Shown here piece by piece: positions 1-11,349 of a stretch of DNA of 64,000 nt; positions within the stretch are counted from its first letter, which is position 1; each line of letters opens with the position of its first letter. Both the position numbers and the translations under genes were made by a program. A model generated the notes under the pieces. It saw nothing but the letters and a program-made list of their open reading frames with translations. It was not told where the DNA came from and searched no databases. The stretch comes from Undaria pinnatifida (lineage: Eukaryota > Sar > Phaeophyceae > Laminariales > Alariaceae): the NCBI GenBank assembly GCA_012845835.1, contig JABAKD010000023.1:8546767-8610766 (forward strand). Direction: 5' to 3'.

Positions 1-377
1 GGCAGGGAGCCCATCGACCGGTTCCTACCATTGACGCTCACTACCGACTGCGTAGAGGCTGCTGTGCTGCTGCTGCTTTGTGGATGACTGCGGCGCGATT
101 TTTTTTCACTCCCTATTGTGTGTTGATGATGTGCTCAACTGCTGTTGATAATGTGCTCAACTGCGGGGAACAAAACAAAATGGTTTGAAGGATCTGATGA
201 TAAAGATGTTGGACATATGTGGATAATAGGGTTGGATTGGGTTTAATGCCAGAGCAGGGGGGAGACGGGACAGAGAAAATAACAATATGAAATATTTAGA
301 AGTGCACACCTAAGACGGGTCATAGGCGTACAGCAGCAGTAGATATTTAAAGGCAAGATCTGTATTCCCGATCTTGT

Positions 378-2804
378 TGATCTTGTGTCTAACAATATAG
401 ATACGATAGCTGTCGCTAAAACGGGCGACAGCTGATAGATGTAACTGTCGCGAGACGTGTGCGTCCACGGACCATTGGTTCGTGTGATTGCGAGCGGCCC
501 CCCAGGTGGAATAGAGCCGATGTGACGTTTGGCCCAGCAGATCCTCAACGGCACTTGCGTCCTGACCTGCGCTCCCCCGTCCTGCCAAGTAGTGCCTACG
601 GGCGAAATCTGCACACACCCTCTATATCTCTCCTAAGACGACCATTCCCCCCCTGAGTACCCTCTGAACTTAACAACGTAAAAGGGGAGGTTCAGCGGCG
701 GCGCGTCGTCTGCAAACACCAACTCGACGACTTGGCCTCGAATGTCGTTCACGAGTGCAACTTGTTAATACAGGTTCTTCGTGAGCATGACATTAACTCC
801 CTTAGCTAGGTAGAGGTCCCATTCAAGCCCCTCCGCTGTGTCTGCTGTCGCCCTATTGGCGTTGTCGCACGGACAGAGTTTGGGTCAACCGCCCCCAACG
901 GATGTCTCTCCATGATGACCTGTTCTCACCACGAGACAACAGTAGATACACTCAGCCGACACACACCTTGCGGGCACACACTCTCCATGCCCGCTATCCG
1001 CTGGCCACTATTGTCGCCTGCTGCGCCCGTTGTCTGTGTGCTGCCCGCTGTGTGAGCGCTGTGTGCCGGCTGTGTAAGCGGTGTGTGCTGCTGTTTTCGC
1101 CCGTGTGGTCTGCTGTGTGTGGTCTGCTGTGTGTATGTTTTGTTGCTCCGTGGTGGTGTGCTCGAATGTGTTTTGTTGCTCCGTGGTGGTCTGCCTCCAC
1201 CTACCTGCAGTCTAAAATCAAATAATCCCACACTAAATCAAGTTTAGTCGAAGACACGCACGCAATCTATTTTTTTTTCATGAGAGCCTATATTGCGAGG
1301 CCCTGGTGTAGATTAGAAACTCGCTTTGCTCGAATAAATTATGAAACTCTCGAGTGTTTCCGCGATCATTCCCAGTCATCCGGGCGATGTCTCGCGAACC
1401 ACAGGCTTCTGGCTGGATCTTCTAGCCGGAGACCAAGGGTTGCACCTGTGTCTTCCTCCTTGCCAAGCCAGGAAGTGGCTGATACACCGATCGTGTCACA
1501 TGGAAAACGGCCGCGCAAGCCGGACGAGGAGGGTTTGAGAGCGTAACTCGGGGCTTAAAAAGGGTGGAGACCGGCTGTTTCAAGAGTAGAGATCGACTGC
1601 CTCAGACGTGGAGATGAGCTGCTCCCGGGTGGATAAAGACGCGCCGTGTCTTTGGTCTGCCTTGCTTAGTGCCATCCTGAGTTCCGATATCCGAGCTTTT
1701 GAAATTCAAACTGTTCGCGGGTTTTCATGTACGGGTGCGTCTTTTTGACTTTTGAGCAGACTGCTAAAAACAATTTGTATCGCAGAAAGGCCACTCTACA
1801 GATGCTGTTGGTGGGCTTTAAGCAGGCTTTGCTGCGGAACAGGGTAGAGAAGGAAGAGTCTTCCGCAACTATGGCGTTGCCGTGGGTGGCGCGTTTTTTA
1901 CGAGTTGCGTTTGTGTGTGGACTACAGCAGCTCGTCGGTCTCCAACGAACGTGAGACAAGCCTTCCGATTTCGAAAATTCTTTTTTTGGCTGTTACGTGC
2001 TCGTACCAAAGAGCTAAATTTGCGCCGCTTCGGGCACTCTTGTTGACACGTCAGCCCGTTTGGCGTGGGCAATCCCGCACCGCGTCCTCTAGGAACCTGG
2101 CAGCCTCTTCAGGAGAGTGCTTGAATGTTGTTGATGTCGTCTGGTGTGTCCGGGATGCCCTGTGGAAGATGATGTGTGCCTCGATGTGTTGGTGCCCTAG
2201 CTTCCTGGTCGTTCGTTCAATATATATATGTGGAATTCTAGACTACTAGACTATGTATGTTTTGTTTCCCTCGCAATCTGGACCATAACCCTACATTAAT
2301 CAAGATATTTTTCCTTGATTTGGTTCCCCCCACAGGCCAACTTACGTTTCAAAATCCTCAATACAAGTACCTCAATCATCAAGAAATATCGCAAACCGAG
2401 TGGGTATGTTTTCCGACCATGTGGTGTTGATGACGTTATGGAGGTCTGTAACTCAGAACACAGATGTCGCAGCAGGCGTCGGGGGTACGGTTAGGTCTTG
2501 GATTAGCGCCAGGCGTTAGACCGCTTAATTGGAGAGGATGAACGCGTGTGACAACTAGTTGATTGACTAGACTACGTGATTAGACTAGCTATCTATGTAC
2601 CCCCGATATTTAAGCCAACACGATGGGCAATGAGGGTGAGGCATCTCAGGATGCGGCATGAGATATGACCCACGCAATGGGTCGGATTTGCACGTGTTCC
2701 AACTCGGCCAGCTAATGAAGGGCGGACCAAGAATGTCATCGTCGTCACACCCGCGGACAAACGCTCATGGCGTGTGAATCCAATTGAGTGCATGCTTCGA
2801 ATCC
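378..2804. other. Segment private to copy A
   Basis: In copy B the bases equivalent to 377 and 2805 are adjacent (17127/17129), so these 2.4 kb were inserted in A or deleted from B. The segment holds a TG-rich stretch (about 1010-1200) with a 33-bp direct repeat at 1136-1190, and one arm (1690-2235) of an inverted repeat whose other arm is at 12945-13495. No convincing gene is seen. The short open frames at 902-1225 follow TG/CTG low complexity. Confidence 0.6.
1690..2235 (+). repeat. Left arm of a ~545-bp inverted repeat
   Basis: The sequence from 1690 to 2235 reappears inverted at 12945-13495, about four bases in five identical, ending near ttcaatatttttatgtgg-like AT-rich sequence. On the strand opposite each arm one frame is conserved between the two (HIEAHIIFHRASRTHQT, then EAARxxEDA, then PRQTG and a stop). 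The arms may therefore be two diverged copies of the 3' part of one dispersed element rather than structural ends. No known protein family was recognised. Confidence 0.7.
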
Positions 2805-2909
2805 GCATCGTGTGGGCCGGTCTTTCAACTGGGAAAAAAACAAAAATGGAGTACTTGGCGTCGTTCATTTCGCGACGAAAACACCAGCGACGACAACAAC
2901 ACGAACTTA

Positions 2910-3693
2910 GGCCACTTCTTATACAGTCGGACTTGTCAGTCGAAAACAGCCTTTTCGACTGAAGCCCAAGTTGTCGGGCTTTCTTACACAGTCGAAAACG
3001 AGGCTTTTCCGACTAATCTTTTTCCGACCGAGAATTCCGGCTGGCGGATCCAGTCGAAAAACTCGACTTTTCGACTGGATCCTCCAGTCGAAAAACTCAA
3101 TCAAAAAGGTTTTACACGTGTTTTTTCACCGATCGAGTATCGCTCATCGCACCACCAACCACAAACTCACACGGCCACACGGCCATGCACCACACAGCAG
3201 AATCATCCGAGCGCTGACGCTAGCTGTGCTGGCTCGTTTGTTTGTTGCTTCTCGCAGCAAGTCAGCGTGGCGCATTCCTGGTTCCGCTCGTCAGTAGCGT
3301 GTATCACACGACGGCCGCAGCGCGCAATGTCGTTTCCAAAAATGCTGCCAACAACAACCGCGCCCTCTGTAGCTTTGGCGGCTCTCGGCTGTGTGCAACT
3401 CCACGCAAGTAGCTTTGGCGGCTTTCGTCGAATTTCAGAGCAACCAACCCACTTGGACGAGGGTTCGTCGAGCCGTCTCTCGCGGAGGAAGGACGAAGCA
3501 CAGAACTGCCAACCGATTTCGACTGCGGAACAGCAGTACTGCCTCACACCAACCGCCTCTAGGAAGAGCACAAAAGCTATTATATCGACTCAACTGACGA
3601 CAAAAAGACGGACCAAAAGAATCCAGGCGAAAAAACGTCCAGTAGAAAAGGGCCGTTCTCGTCTGGCGGAATGCGACTGTGCAAGAACTGGCC
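2910..3693. mobile_element. TIR (MITE-like) element, copy A
   Basis: The element begins ggccacttcttatacagtcg and ends with the near reverse complement cgactgtgcaagaactggcc, giving terminal inverted repeats of about 20 bp around 784 bp. The subterminal parts carry many cagtcgaaaa / ttttcgactg motifs in palindromic pairs (2938-3095), so one strand could fold extensively. Flanking triplets are tta and tca, compatible with but not proving a 3-bp TNA target duplication (PIF/Harbinger-like). No transposase is visible, so it would be non-autonomous. The same element occupies the same place in copy B (17215-18004). Confidence 0.72.
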
Positions 3694-4334
3694 TCACACC
3701 GAGATGTAGACATAGATGTACAGCTCGTCTGTAAGGCTCGTGTCACTGGACGGGGGCGCTTAAGACGTACTTAAGGAGCTGCATACTTATTTGGGCATAC
3801 TGCCTGAATGGGTCATTATTTGGGACGCGTTCTACGGTGGTAAGCGCTGCACGATAGGGGAAGCTGTTGTGCTCTAAAGTACTCTTGACTGACGAGGGTC
3901 TTTTCAATTAACAAACCCCAAAAAATTCAGAATTGCTTTTGGATAATGATGCAAATATTCGTCACCTTCGGTTTGTGCGAATCGTTGCGTTTTAGGCTTC
4001 TTAACCGTGGAAGAAACTTACTCATCGACCCGATAGTACTTGCTTTGTTCAGTAACCCCCTCAACCACGTGTTACTCAGCTCAAATATATATGCGTCTAC
4101 CCTCGTCGTATCCAGCGTTGACACGGGACCTTTCATTCAGATGCCCAGATTAACCGTCCATGCCTGGACATCTAAACTGTATTTGAACTCAATTTAACGA
4201 GGGTCGCCATCGTTTATTGTTGGTGGAAGGTGTGGAATAGCGACAATATAACTGAAGCTACTGATCATGCTAGAGATTACGCTGTCCACAACAAGAACCG
4301 CGGCACAGAAATATTATTCCCATAGATAGCTTAC

Positions 4335-4418
4335 CTCCAGTATCTCCCGCGGAGTTGTCGTTGAAGTATGTGTTGCCGTGAGCGTCGACATAAGAATTCA
4401 CCAACACGAAGATAGCAC
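4335..4418 (-). CDS. 84-bp exon: Pmp-like beta-helix coil (copy A)
   Basis: An internal exon of a multi-exon minus-strand gene. It is preceded by acceptor ctgcgcag and followed by donor GTAAGC, and is exactly 84 bp in phase 1-1. It encodes a 28-residue coil reading G-A-I-F at the start, then GNTYFNDNSAGDTGG across the donor. GGA(I/V) and FxxN are the signature tetrapeptides of Chlamydia-type polymorphic membrane protein repeats (Pfam Chlam_PMP), which fold as right-handed parallel beta-helices and are usually extracellular or surface proteins. The phase-1 split puts the last G of one coil and the first of the next on either side of an intron. Copy B has the same exon at 18646-18729. No neighbouring exon can be joined with certainty. 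Confidence 0.7.
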
Positions 4419-4994
4419 CTGCGCAGCGCCGACGGACATTTAAGTAAGCGTTCGCACATGCAAGCTACGACAAAGGTGCATTATATGTATTTTTCTGTTC
4501 CTAACGTGAGGATCGCAATACCTGACGAAGAGCCCGATATAACAAGAAGAAAAACTGTACCAATTTGTGAGTAAACCTATGGCCTGGGTCAAGAAAGCTC
4601 AACAGCTCGAAATCTATATCGGAACTACGGCTATTTCAGGGATAAGGAGCCGTGCCATCCAGAAGCCGTTTAAGTCAGAAAGTGCTACCTTTCCGCGGCA
4701 CGCATCTTCAGTCCGTTGTAGGTGGTACGACGTTGGCACATCCGCTAGTGCTGATTATCCAGCTTCAGACTCGCGCTACTGTAGCAAAGGCATGTCACGT
4801 TGTAACTGAAACGGGCTCTGAATGACGTGGTTCCTTGGCAAACAACTCGTCTGCATTGTTTTTTTTGTTTTAGCGGAAAGGTAATATTCGTTTTATAGCT
4901 AGGGACCATGGAGGCTGTTCGTCTTTAAATAGTTTGTTTTTGTCCCGGTCAATTGTTTGGCTACGTATAAAGCTCTTAAAGTATGGAGTTACAA

Positions 4995-5210
4995 TTATAT
5001 GTATATTTGGTACACCTCCAGCTTGTTACGTAGCATGTGTCCATAACGTTCTGAGGCTCGTGACCATATCAGCGGTATAACCTTCATCGGACACTCCTCG
5101 TCGAAGAACAAATCGAGACATGTCTGATATACGTTCTCGTCGGCTGGTTGTCCAGAGAATGCCATGCTTGACTGCACGTACTCAGTATACGGTGGGAGGG
5201 TTACCCACAT
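4995..5210 (-). CDS. Conserved unknown exon-like frame (copy A)
   Basis: A 71-residue frame with the core ADENVY then LFFDEECPM, followed by a stretch ending at a possible donor (GGAG then GTGTACC). The core is repeated in copy B at about 20640-20790 as ADENVYRTWLKLFFDEECPM, after which B is shifted by one base relative to A. Conservation of the core with only conservative substitutions suggests an exon of the same minus-strand gene. No family was recognised, and no start codon need exist if it is internal. Confidence 0.35.
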   Translation of the reverse strand: MWVTLPPYTEYVQSSMAFSGQPADENVYQTCLDLFFDEECPMKVIPLIWSRASERYGHMLRNKLEVYQIYI

Positions 5211-6149
5211 GTTCGTGACCGAGTTACGTATAATACCTAATTCAACTTGAGCTTCAAAAATATTTTTTTTGCCTGTGAGAAAAGGTACCGCTTGCGACGA
5301 CGGCTTGCTTCACAAGTCTCAGACAGCACAATGAAAACAAACAACCCTTCGGCTGTAGCCCTACTTTAGTCCACATCGGGTTTCGAAGAATTTGGGAAGT
5401 TCCTCGGCCGCATAGCTGCGCCCTCGAAACCGCTTAAACTTGCAACTCTTGCAGTAGTGTACGCGTATTCCACGCATGACCATGTCGATTTTCAGAGTCT
5501 TGTCACGTGAGGAGCTCTTTACGTCAACCTAACAAAAATATAGACGATAATTTACAACCCGTCTAAAAGGAATACCCATGGGCTAGGTACACGAAAACAT
5601 AAGGTTGTTGAAATGTGCGGTTCCGACGACCTTGGTGAGCTCCGACGTTCAGAAATGGTTTCCCCATGATGTGCTATGGCTATCGCAGAACGCGCCGTTT
5701 TACCCGATGTAATTGACTTGTGTATCTTCAAAGGCATTGAGGGAGATCAGGTGACTTGGCTCTCATTGCGTGAAATATATGAGTAGGCACACGCTAGATG
5801 GACCATGCAAACGTTAGAAGGGCGAAACAGGACATTGCGGTTGGCTACAATAAAACCATGCCATCTGAAAACAGCTTACCATGCAACTCCTACGTCCCTG
5901 GCACTGTCACTATGGAAAGAGGTAGTGCATTCGACGACCATGGAAGTGGTCCATTCCCTAAATATCGCACTCGTGGGCAGGCAATGGGACTCGGCACACA
6001 TTTCGATGGTTTTGATGCTATTGTTGTACCTGCCGTCCGACAATGTGCATCGCGAGCTTCAGTGCTTGACCACAAATAAGCACTTCTACAGAGAGCAGAG
6101 AAGACCCACGGGAAACTATCAAAAAGGGGTAAATACGCACCAAGTCTAC

Positions 6150-6484
6150 CTATCGACAAAAACCTCTTATCACTCGTCAGCTGAACATCAACGACAGCAA
6201 ATGTTTTAGGCGCTTTCGTTAGTTCCACATCGGAAACATCGACGGAGGCGTCGTCATCCGACAATTTATCGCCGAGTCTATGAACGCTCGACTTCTCGCG
6301 AGCCCCCGATCTCCTCCATCTTGGCATGTGATTCGCATCTGCTGCTCGTACTCAGAAGCAGGCAAGTTGAAAGTCGCGCAGATCCTCGAAGGCAACAACA
6401 CCACCAAATACCCTAGGCGGTGTACATCCCCCGATCATCACCTTGACGTCCGGATTCAGCCGGCCACCGTATTGGCCTCCATCT
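6150..6484 (-). pseudogene. 335-bp exon of unknown domain, with a stop codon (copy A)
   Basis: The exon starts after acceptor gtaaccacag and ends before donor GTAGAC. It reads DGGQYGGRLNPDVKVMIGG, then PPRVFGGVVAFEDLRDF, then a TGA where copy B has S-G, then RxxARxxxSxxRLGD, an acidic SDDDASVDVSDVELTKA and TFAVVDVQLTSD. The same reading frame is maintained over most of the copy B exon (35874-36229). Together the copies imply a once functional exon of about 110-118 codons. No known domain was identified. The start DGGQYGG would continue naturally from a beta-helix coil. Confidence 0.55.
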
Positions 6485-6661
6485 CTGTGGTTACCTCAAC
6501 ATGCAAAATTGACCTCACCAGCGCCCTGCGGTCAAGCTCCTCTTGCTGCTATGGGGTCTCTCTTTTGTTTCGTCTGGTGCCCTCCATATGAAATGGCAAA
6601 TCATTCTTTTCAGGCCTCCGAAAAGCAAGAAGGTAACGTTCGGGCTATAAACGGAACTTAC

Positions 6662-6787
6662 CAACTAAATTGAATTGCATCGATTCGCGACCGCGGGCCA
6701 GGTGGTATCACCTCCGAGGACTTCCCCTCGTGGTCTCCGAGTGCGTGAGTCCACGATGAAGTAGTCCTTTCAATATCACACGGGGAA
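6662..6787 (-). CDS. 126-bp exon of unknown function (copy A)
   Basis: Acceptor cctggcag and donor GTAAGTT delimit exactly 126 bp in phase 2-2. The frame reads SPCDIERTTSS, HEGKSSEVIPPGPRSRID and AIQF, and is open. Copy B (36406-36531) has the identical length and conserves HEGxSxExIPPGPRxRxDAIQF. It lies directly 5' of the 335-bp exon in the proposed minus-strand gene. No homology was recognised. Confidence 0.48.
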
Positions 6788-7090
6788 CTGCCAGGCGATT
6801 AGCAATAGATTTCCTCGTCCATCTCCCAACGAGGTGCTGCCGTGAGTGCTGAATTCAAATGTACGAAATCCCCTTGATTGCATGGCAATTGAAGATAGGC
6901 ATATTCAAATTTTTCTGCTCTGAGTGTTCCCATCCCACTGTCCGATACGCCCAGGTTGCAGCAGGCAGCCTTGGCAAATGTCCAGTTCTGCCACCTTTGA
7001 CAACCGAATAGATGCCCTCATAGAAAATATGTGTTGAATACGGTCGGCTGCCGGCTACAGTGCCTGTGAAGTCGCTTGGCATATATGGAA

Positions 7091-7537
7091 TCAACGAGTA
7101 GTGTCAGCATTCTGAGTAGTGCATGTTGCCGGTACAGGACCGGTGTTTAGGGCTGGCACATGCCGGGACCACTGATGGGACACTACTGCAATACGCTCAT
7201 GACAGCTGTCTCGCAAGAACTCAAGCACATAATCTAGGTCACTCCATTTTTGTTCCACGCAAACAATGTGCACAAGCATTCTGTCTTTTCTAGGACAGAC
7301 CATGGGGTACGTTGTCAGTACGTGTCGCAACGCGATGTGCTCGACCCAAAACATGGCTCTCATCAACACCTGGCGCACAGACTTGGGGCTAACGCCACAC
7401 AACAAAATTCGTGCGCCGTCTATCATTTCAAGCTGTTCGTGCTGGATACTGTTAAGCTTTGCTGCCGAACGATATTCTAGTGTTCCTTTCCGAGTTACGT
7501 TTGGCAGATCACGCGCGGAGGTTAAATAGTTCTCCAA
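7091..7537 (-). CDS. Conserved unknown frame of ~148 codons (copy A)
   Basis: An open minus-strand frame sharing a long stretch with copy B 37020-37464: YxTSARxxxN near the start, then YRSAAKLN, then CGVxPxSVRQxLxxAMF, LRHVLT and HIVCVEQK, and near the end HVPAxNTGPxPAxCTTQN. The register is the same in both copies through most of the exon. The methionine at its start may be incidental if this is an internal exon. No signal peptide or membrane segment is seen, and no family was recognised. Confidence 0.42.
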   Translation of the reverse strand: MENYLTSARDLPNVTRKGTLEYRSAAKLNSIQHEQLEMIDGARILLCGVSPKSVRQVLMRAMFWVEHIALRHVLTTYPMVCPRKDRMLVHIVCVEQKWSDLDYVLEFLRDSCHERIAVVSHQWSRHVPALNTGPVPATCTTQNADTTR

Positions 7538-8086
7538 CTCTGTACTACGAGTGCCGGCATCGTTTCACGACGTCACATTGCGTGCTTCAGCCACCAAACG
7601 ACACCACAACGTTATTCGCGCTGACTTAATTGTGGCTTGGGACCTTTGTTCGATTATGCTAAATGGCTCCACCACAAGATGGACTCGATAAATATGGAGT
7701 GCTGCGATTTGGTTGTCAGGCGTTGTAGTGTTTGAACCTACCGGTAACCCTGAACACTTTTGATGGCAACCTCAGAACGGTTGGTTACCCGACGACGGCT
7801 GTGGTGAAGGTGGGCGAACTTCGATCTTGGTATTGAATCTTGTCAGAGGCCTTCACGAGTGTACCCATATTATTATCTTTATTACAAGCGGTTTGTCGAC
7901 ACAAATACCCCTCTCACCATTTCATTGGCTACTGCCGCAAGGTACGTACTGTTACTGTTTTAGACATCCCAAATTCAGTGGTGAAAATGAGATTGTATCA
8001 CAGTTTAATACTGCATCATCTCCGTTTTAGGAAGCTCAGCCTGAACACTACTGTGTCTACTTTACGGGAGCGCACGTTAAGATTGC

Positions 8087-8169
8087 CTCCGTCATACTGG
8101 GCAATGATGGAAAAAAGGACGTTTTTTCGTCAGCATTAATACAACAGCTGGAAGAAGCGTATATAGGGC
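8087..8169 (-). pseudogene. Decayed 83-bp coil exon (copy A)
   Basis: Ortholog of 37997-38080. It keeps G-x-I-Y-A-S at the start and the KTSF element, but one base is missing (83 instead of 84 bp), which shifts the frame through the FxxN region. The donor reads GC instead of GT. Acceptor-like cacccgtag remains upstream. The exon therefore appears dead in copy A while its partner in B is intact. Confidence 0.62.
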
Positions 8170-10264
8170 CTACGGGTGGGGGGTACTCATGTTTCCCATG
8201 GCCGTAGCCATCCTACCATAGGACTTCGCATCCCTACTATGCCGAGACGGAGCACGTTCAGGTTTCGGAGCCAGAGGTAGGGGCGGGGGTGCTCAGGTTT
8301 CGCATGGCCGTAGATATCTGACCATAGGCCCTCGCATGCCTACCATGCCGAGACGGGACAGAGACGATGCGAAGCACGTCAGGGTTTCACTAACCAGCCA
8401 GAAACAGCTGACTCGTAGCGAGAAGCGCCGTGACGTCTTCGGCCAGTCGCGCATGAAGTGTGAACGGTATCCTTCCAAGAACGACTCGAAAGACGGACAT
8501 CGGCTGCTTTTGCCTACGTTTTTTCGCATGAGTGACATCGAACAATGTTTTCATATGTGGCCATTCTAGCGACAGCGATGCGGATTGCGTGGCACCTTCC
8601 TCTTTAATGCCTCGCCATATTTACACTACGAAATGCAATAATTCTTTTCATGCGGAGTTCGGGTTGTCCGCCTGTCACCATTTGCGCTAACTCGATAATT
8701 ATCGTGGTCACCGCCAAAAATAGTATTGGAAAACAAAAAAAAAAGCACAACGTTTGTCTAGCATACGCAGTCATTGGCGTATTTTACAGCGTCGAAAACA
8801 AGCAACGATTACCTCAACACACATATAACCTTACACAGCGTCAGTGCCCGGCGTGGCCAACGCGGGGGGTTACTGTACAATGACTGCTCACACATTCGTC
8901 TGTCAAGAAGGTGCACCTTTTGTGTTGTACATCTCCTTACATCAGGAATCTCTGTACCTCACAATATCACAACTAAAAGTGCAACCTGATCACTGACCTC
9001 ATGGCCTCGGTATTGATAGTAATCGTACGGCCGTACCAGAACGACATTTCAACGAGTTCGGGGTTCAACCTGGCCCGTCATTAAGAGAGCGGCTTTGCTC
9101 AAAGGCGTTACCTCAGGCGTATCGCGTGTCTAGGATTTTTGATAGTTATTCTTTTCCAACTAACATGTGCAGCATGGACGATAAAATTGAACTACCTCAA
9201 CGGAATACCTATGGTTAGTCCAGTAACAATGCCGTTGCGAGGAATCTTCGCGTGATGCTCGCAAGTTTGTTAGATATTTCTACCGCAACTGGTGTATCCA
9301 GAAAATGACCAAAAGCAAAGAGAGAGGGCAGGCGTCTGGTTTACATGCGTTGCGGGACATTCAGGTGCGAATGTGATGGAGTCGGATTTAAACTGGGAAA
9401 ACACTGAAAACGTTCTTAGCAGTGTTTGGCGCAAACAATTTGTGGCATAGTCGACATCCAACGGTCAGCGGTAATCTGTCATCCCCTCGCTAGCGGTTGA
9501 GCCTGAGTTCGAATATCTGGTGGACTACTCGTCACATACGGGGAATTTCATTTTTTGTGTGCCGTCGTAAAAGCGTGAGCTAATGAGCTAGTAAAATCGA
9601 ACGACGATCGACGAGCAGCGAGAAAGCTGGAACCTCAGCGCCAATATTTTTTGGACGCGCGCTGGAGAGGAGATGGGTCGACACGCGTGCGGCCACGGAA
9701 AAAAAGGTCTAGTGACGCACGAAGCGCCTATGAAATTTCACCCACACCCACAACAATACACAATACACGATCAAGCAATTTAACACGCGCTTCAACATGG
9801 GTAGTGCCAACATCTCCACACGAGGATCTCTACGCGAAAACTCATCCGAGCACTGATTTTGAGGTCCAATAATTGTACAACCTGGCTATCGGAGAACATC
9901 GAACCACTGGTCACCAGAAAGAAGAAAGGGCAGTGTGATGAAAAATATCACGGCCTACTGCAGGTCAGTGACATAAGTGGCCTTTGAACATTTTGAGCAA
10001 CTACATATTTTACCCCGCACTTGGATATCTCCAACACCACGGTAGAGGTGAACCAGCGTTTTTCCGAGGATCGTCACCTGATTAGGTCAGCCCCCCACTC
10101 AGAAACGGATTAACATCAATAATCGAAGTGCAGCCCAATGAAACTCGCCATGGCCTAGGATACACAAAAAACGAAATAATGTGATACAAGAACGATCTTC
10201 GGACGATTTGGGGTTAAGCAAACCTGTTATTAAGAAAGCGAATTAATCCAAAAATGCTACAGCT

Positions 10265-10327
10265 ACCAACGTAGCACGCGTCACAGTCCCAAGGCGGTAT
10301 TATTCGTATAGCGTGTCCACTGCCGAC
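10265..10327 (-). CDS. Short conserved coding-like block VGSGHAIRIIPPW (copy A)
   Basis: The minus strand reads VGSGHAIRIIPPWDCDACYV. Copy B at 39789-39851 reads VGSGHAPRLIPPWNCHACYV, while the other two frames contain a stop or are less conserved. It is probably part of another exon of the same gene, but its borders are unclear. The nucleotide core acgtagcacgcgt recurs elsewhere in the duplication. Confidence 0.3.
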
Positions 10328-10498
10328 ATTACCAATAGCTACCGCAAGGTATCCAAATATGGAATCCTAGATTAATGAAATGGTGTTTTTGGGGCTTATC
10401 ACCATCGGAAAAATGGGAACGGAGCCTAAAACCAGAACGGACGGTTTCTTTTAGAAAGCAAACCAATTGTGTACAACTCCAAGAAAAAAAGTAGAAAG

Positions 10499-10771
10499 TC
10501 ATGTGGGGCTGTACAGCAGCCTTCGAATGAGCTGTCGCTCAGGCTGGAAGTCCTCGGCATCGCCATGGTAGAGAGCATCTAGAGACATCACAATAGAGCC
10601 AGCGTATATCGCTTTTTGCGCCCACCCGAAGGCACGAGATGGAGCATGACCGTTCTGACGAGCTCCTCTCACAGGGCTGGCCAAGGAGTTTCCCAGTATC
10701 ATTGTTGTTCTCTGATACACCACATGGTTCTCGAGATAACGCTTGGTTCTCATTTTAGGCTCCGTTCCCAT
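10499..10771 (-). CDS. Hypothetical frame in a segment private to copy A
   Basis: A 90-residue open frame in the ~390 bp that copy B lacks. It includes AGSIVMSLDALYHGDAEDF, faintly like a beta-helix coil start (G-S-I-V), but no FxxN/GG ending follows. No homology was recognised. It may be chance. Confidence 0.2.
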   Translation of the reverse strand: MGTEPKMRTKRYLENHVVYQRTTMILGNSLASPVRGARQNGHAPSRAFGWAQKAIYAGSIVMSLDALYHGDAEDFQPERQLIRRLLYSPT

Positions 10772-11349
10772 TTGTCCGAAAACTCTGTTGTAACGCTGTA
10801 TTTGGCACGGCAGTCAATCACCCCCCACTAGAAAATATCCGTATTTACTCAAGTAAAGAGAGGGGGTAGAGGAAACCTAAGTATAAAGAGAACGCCTGAC
10901 CCGGGGGCTACGCTTCTTTCATGGGAGAGGACGGTGCATTGTATACAAGCCTCGGTACAAATGCTCTCGAGATTTCTAGATTTGCTAAAATCATCCACCC
11001 GGCTTTCGGATTACCCTGTTTCTTGTTGGGCACTATTGACTGCTGTACCGGAAACTACTTTTATGGGAGAGGAAGGTGTATACTATCGTCGGTATAAAGC
11101 CTCCCGAGAGCTTTCGTTTGAGGCGCCCCGCGCGTAAAATCGTAAGAGACGCATAAACTGCTGCTTCTATCGCATCATTCGTACTTTACGTGGCTTGACC
11201 ACGTGTATCGCAGGTTTAGCGTACGGGTTTTCACCCTCGAATCTCTTATCAGGATATAAAGTTCCTGAACTTGAAATGAAGGGCTTGATGGAGTGTATTA
11301 ATAAATGCCGCTGCGTCCTTAGCAAGCGTCGCGGTTGCCATCGGCTTAC

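Noticed and set aside
243-618. Overlapping minus-strand open frames with a relative at 16885-17106
   Set aside because: Similarity between copies is at the general nucleotide level, copy A has a stop, and no codon-position bias is apparent by eye.
902-1231. 107-residue cysteine-rich plus frame
   Set aside because: Derived from TG/CTG low-complexity sequence with a 33-bp duplication; opposite strand equally open.
3946-4197. Plus-strand frame FxxNPLNHVLLSSNIYASTLVV shared with 18320-18508
   Set aside because: The sequence is conserved on both strands and an indel disrupts the N-terminal part; strand and coding status cannot be decided.
9480-9540. tRNA-like gttgagcctgagttcgaat sequence
   Set aside because: A B-box-like word is present but no acceptor stem or cloverleaf can be drawn.
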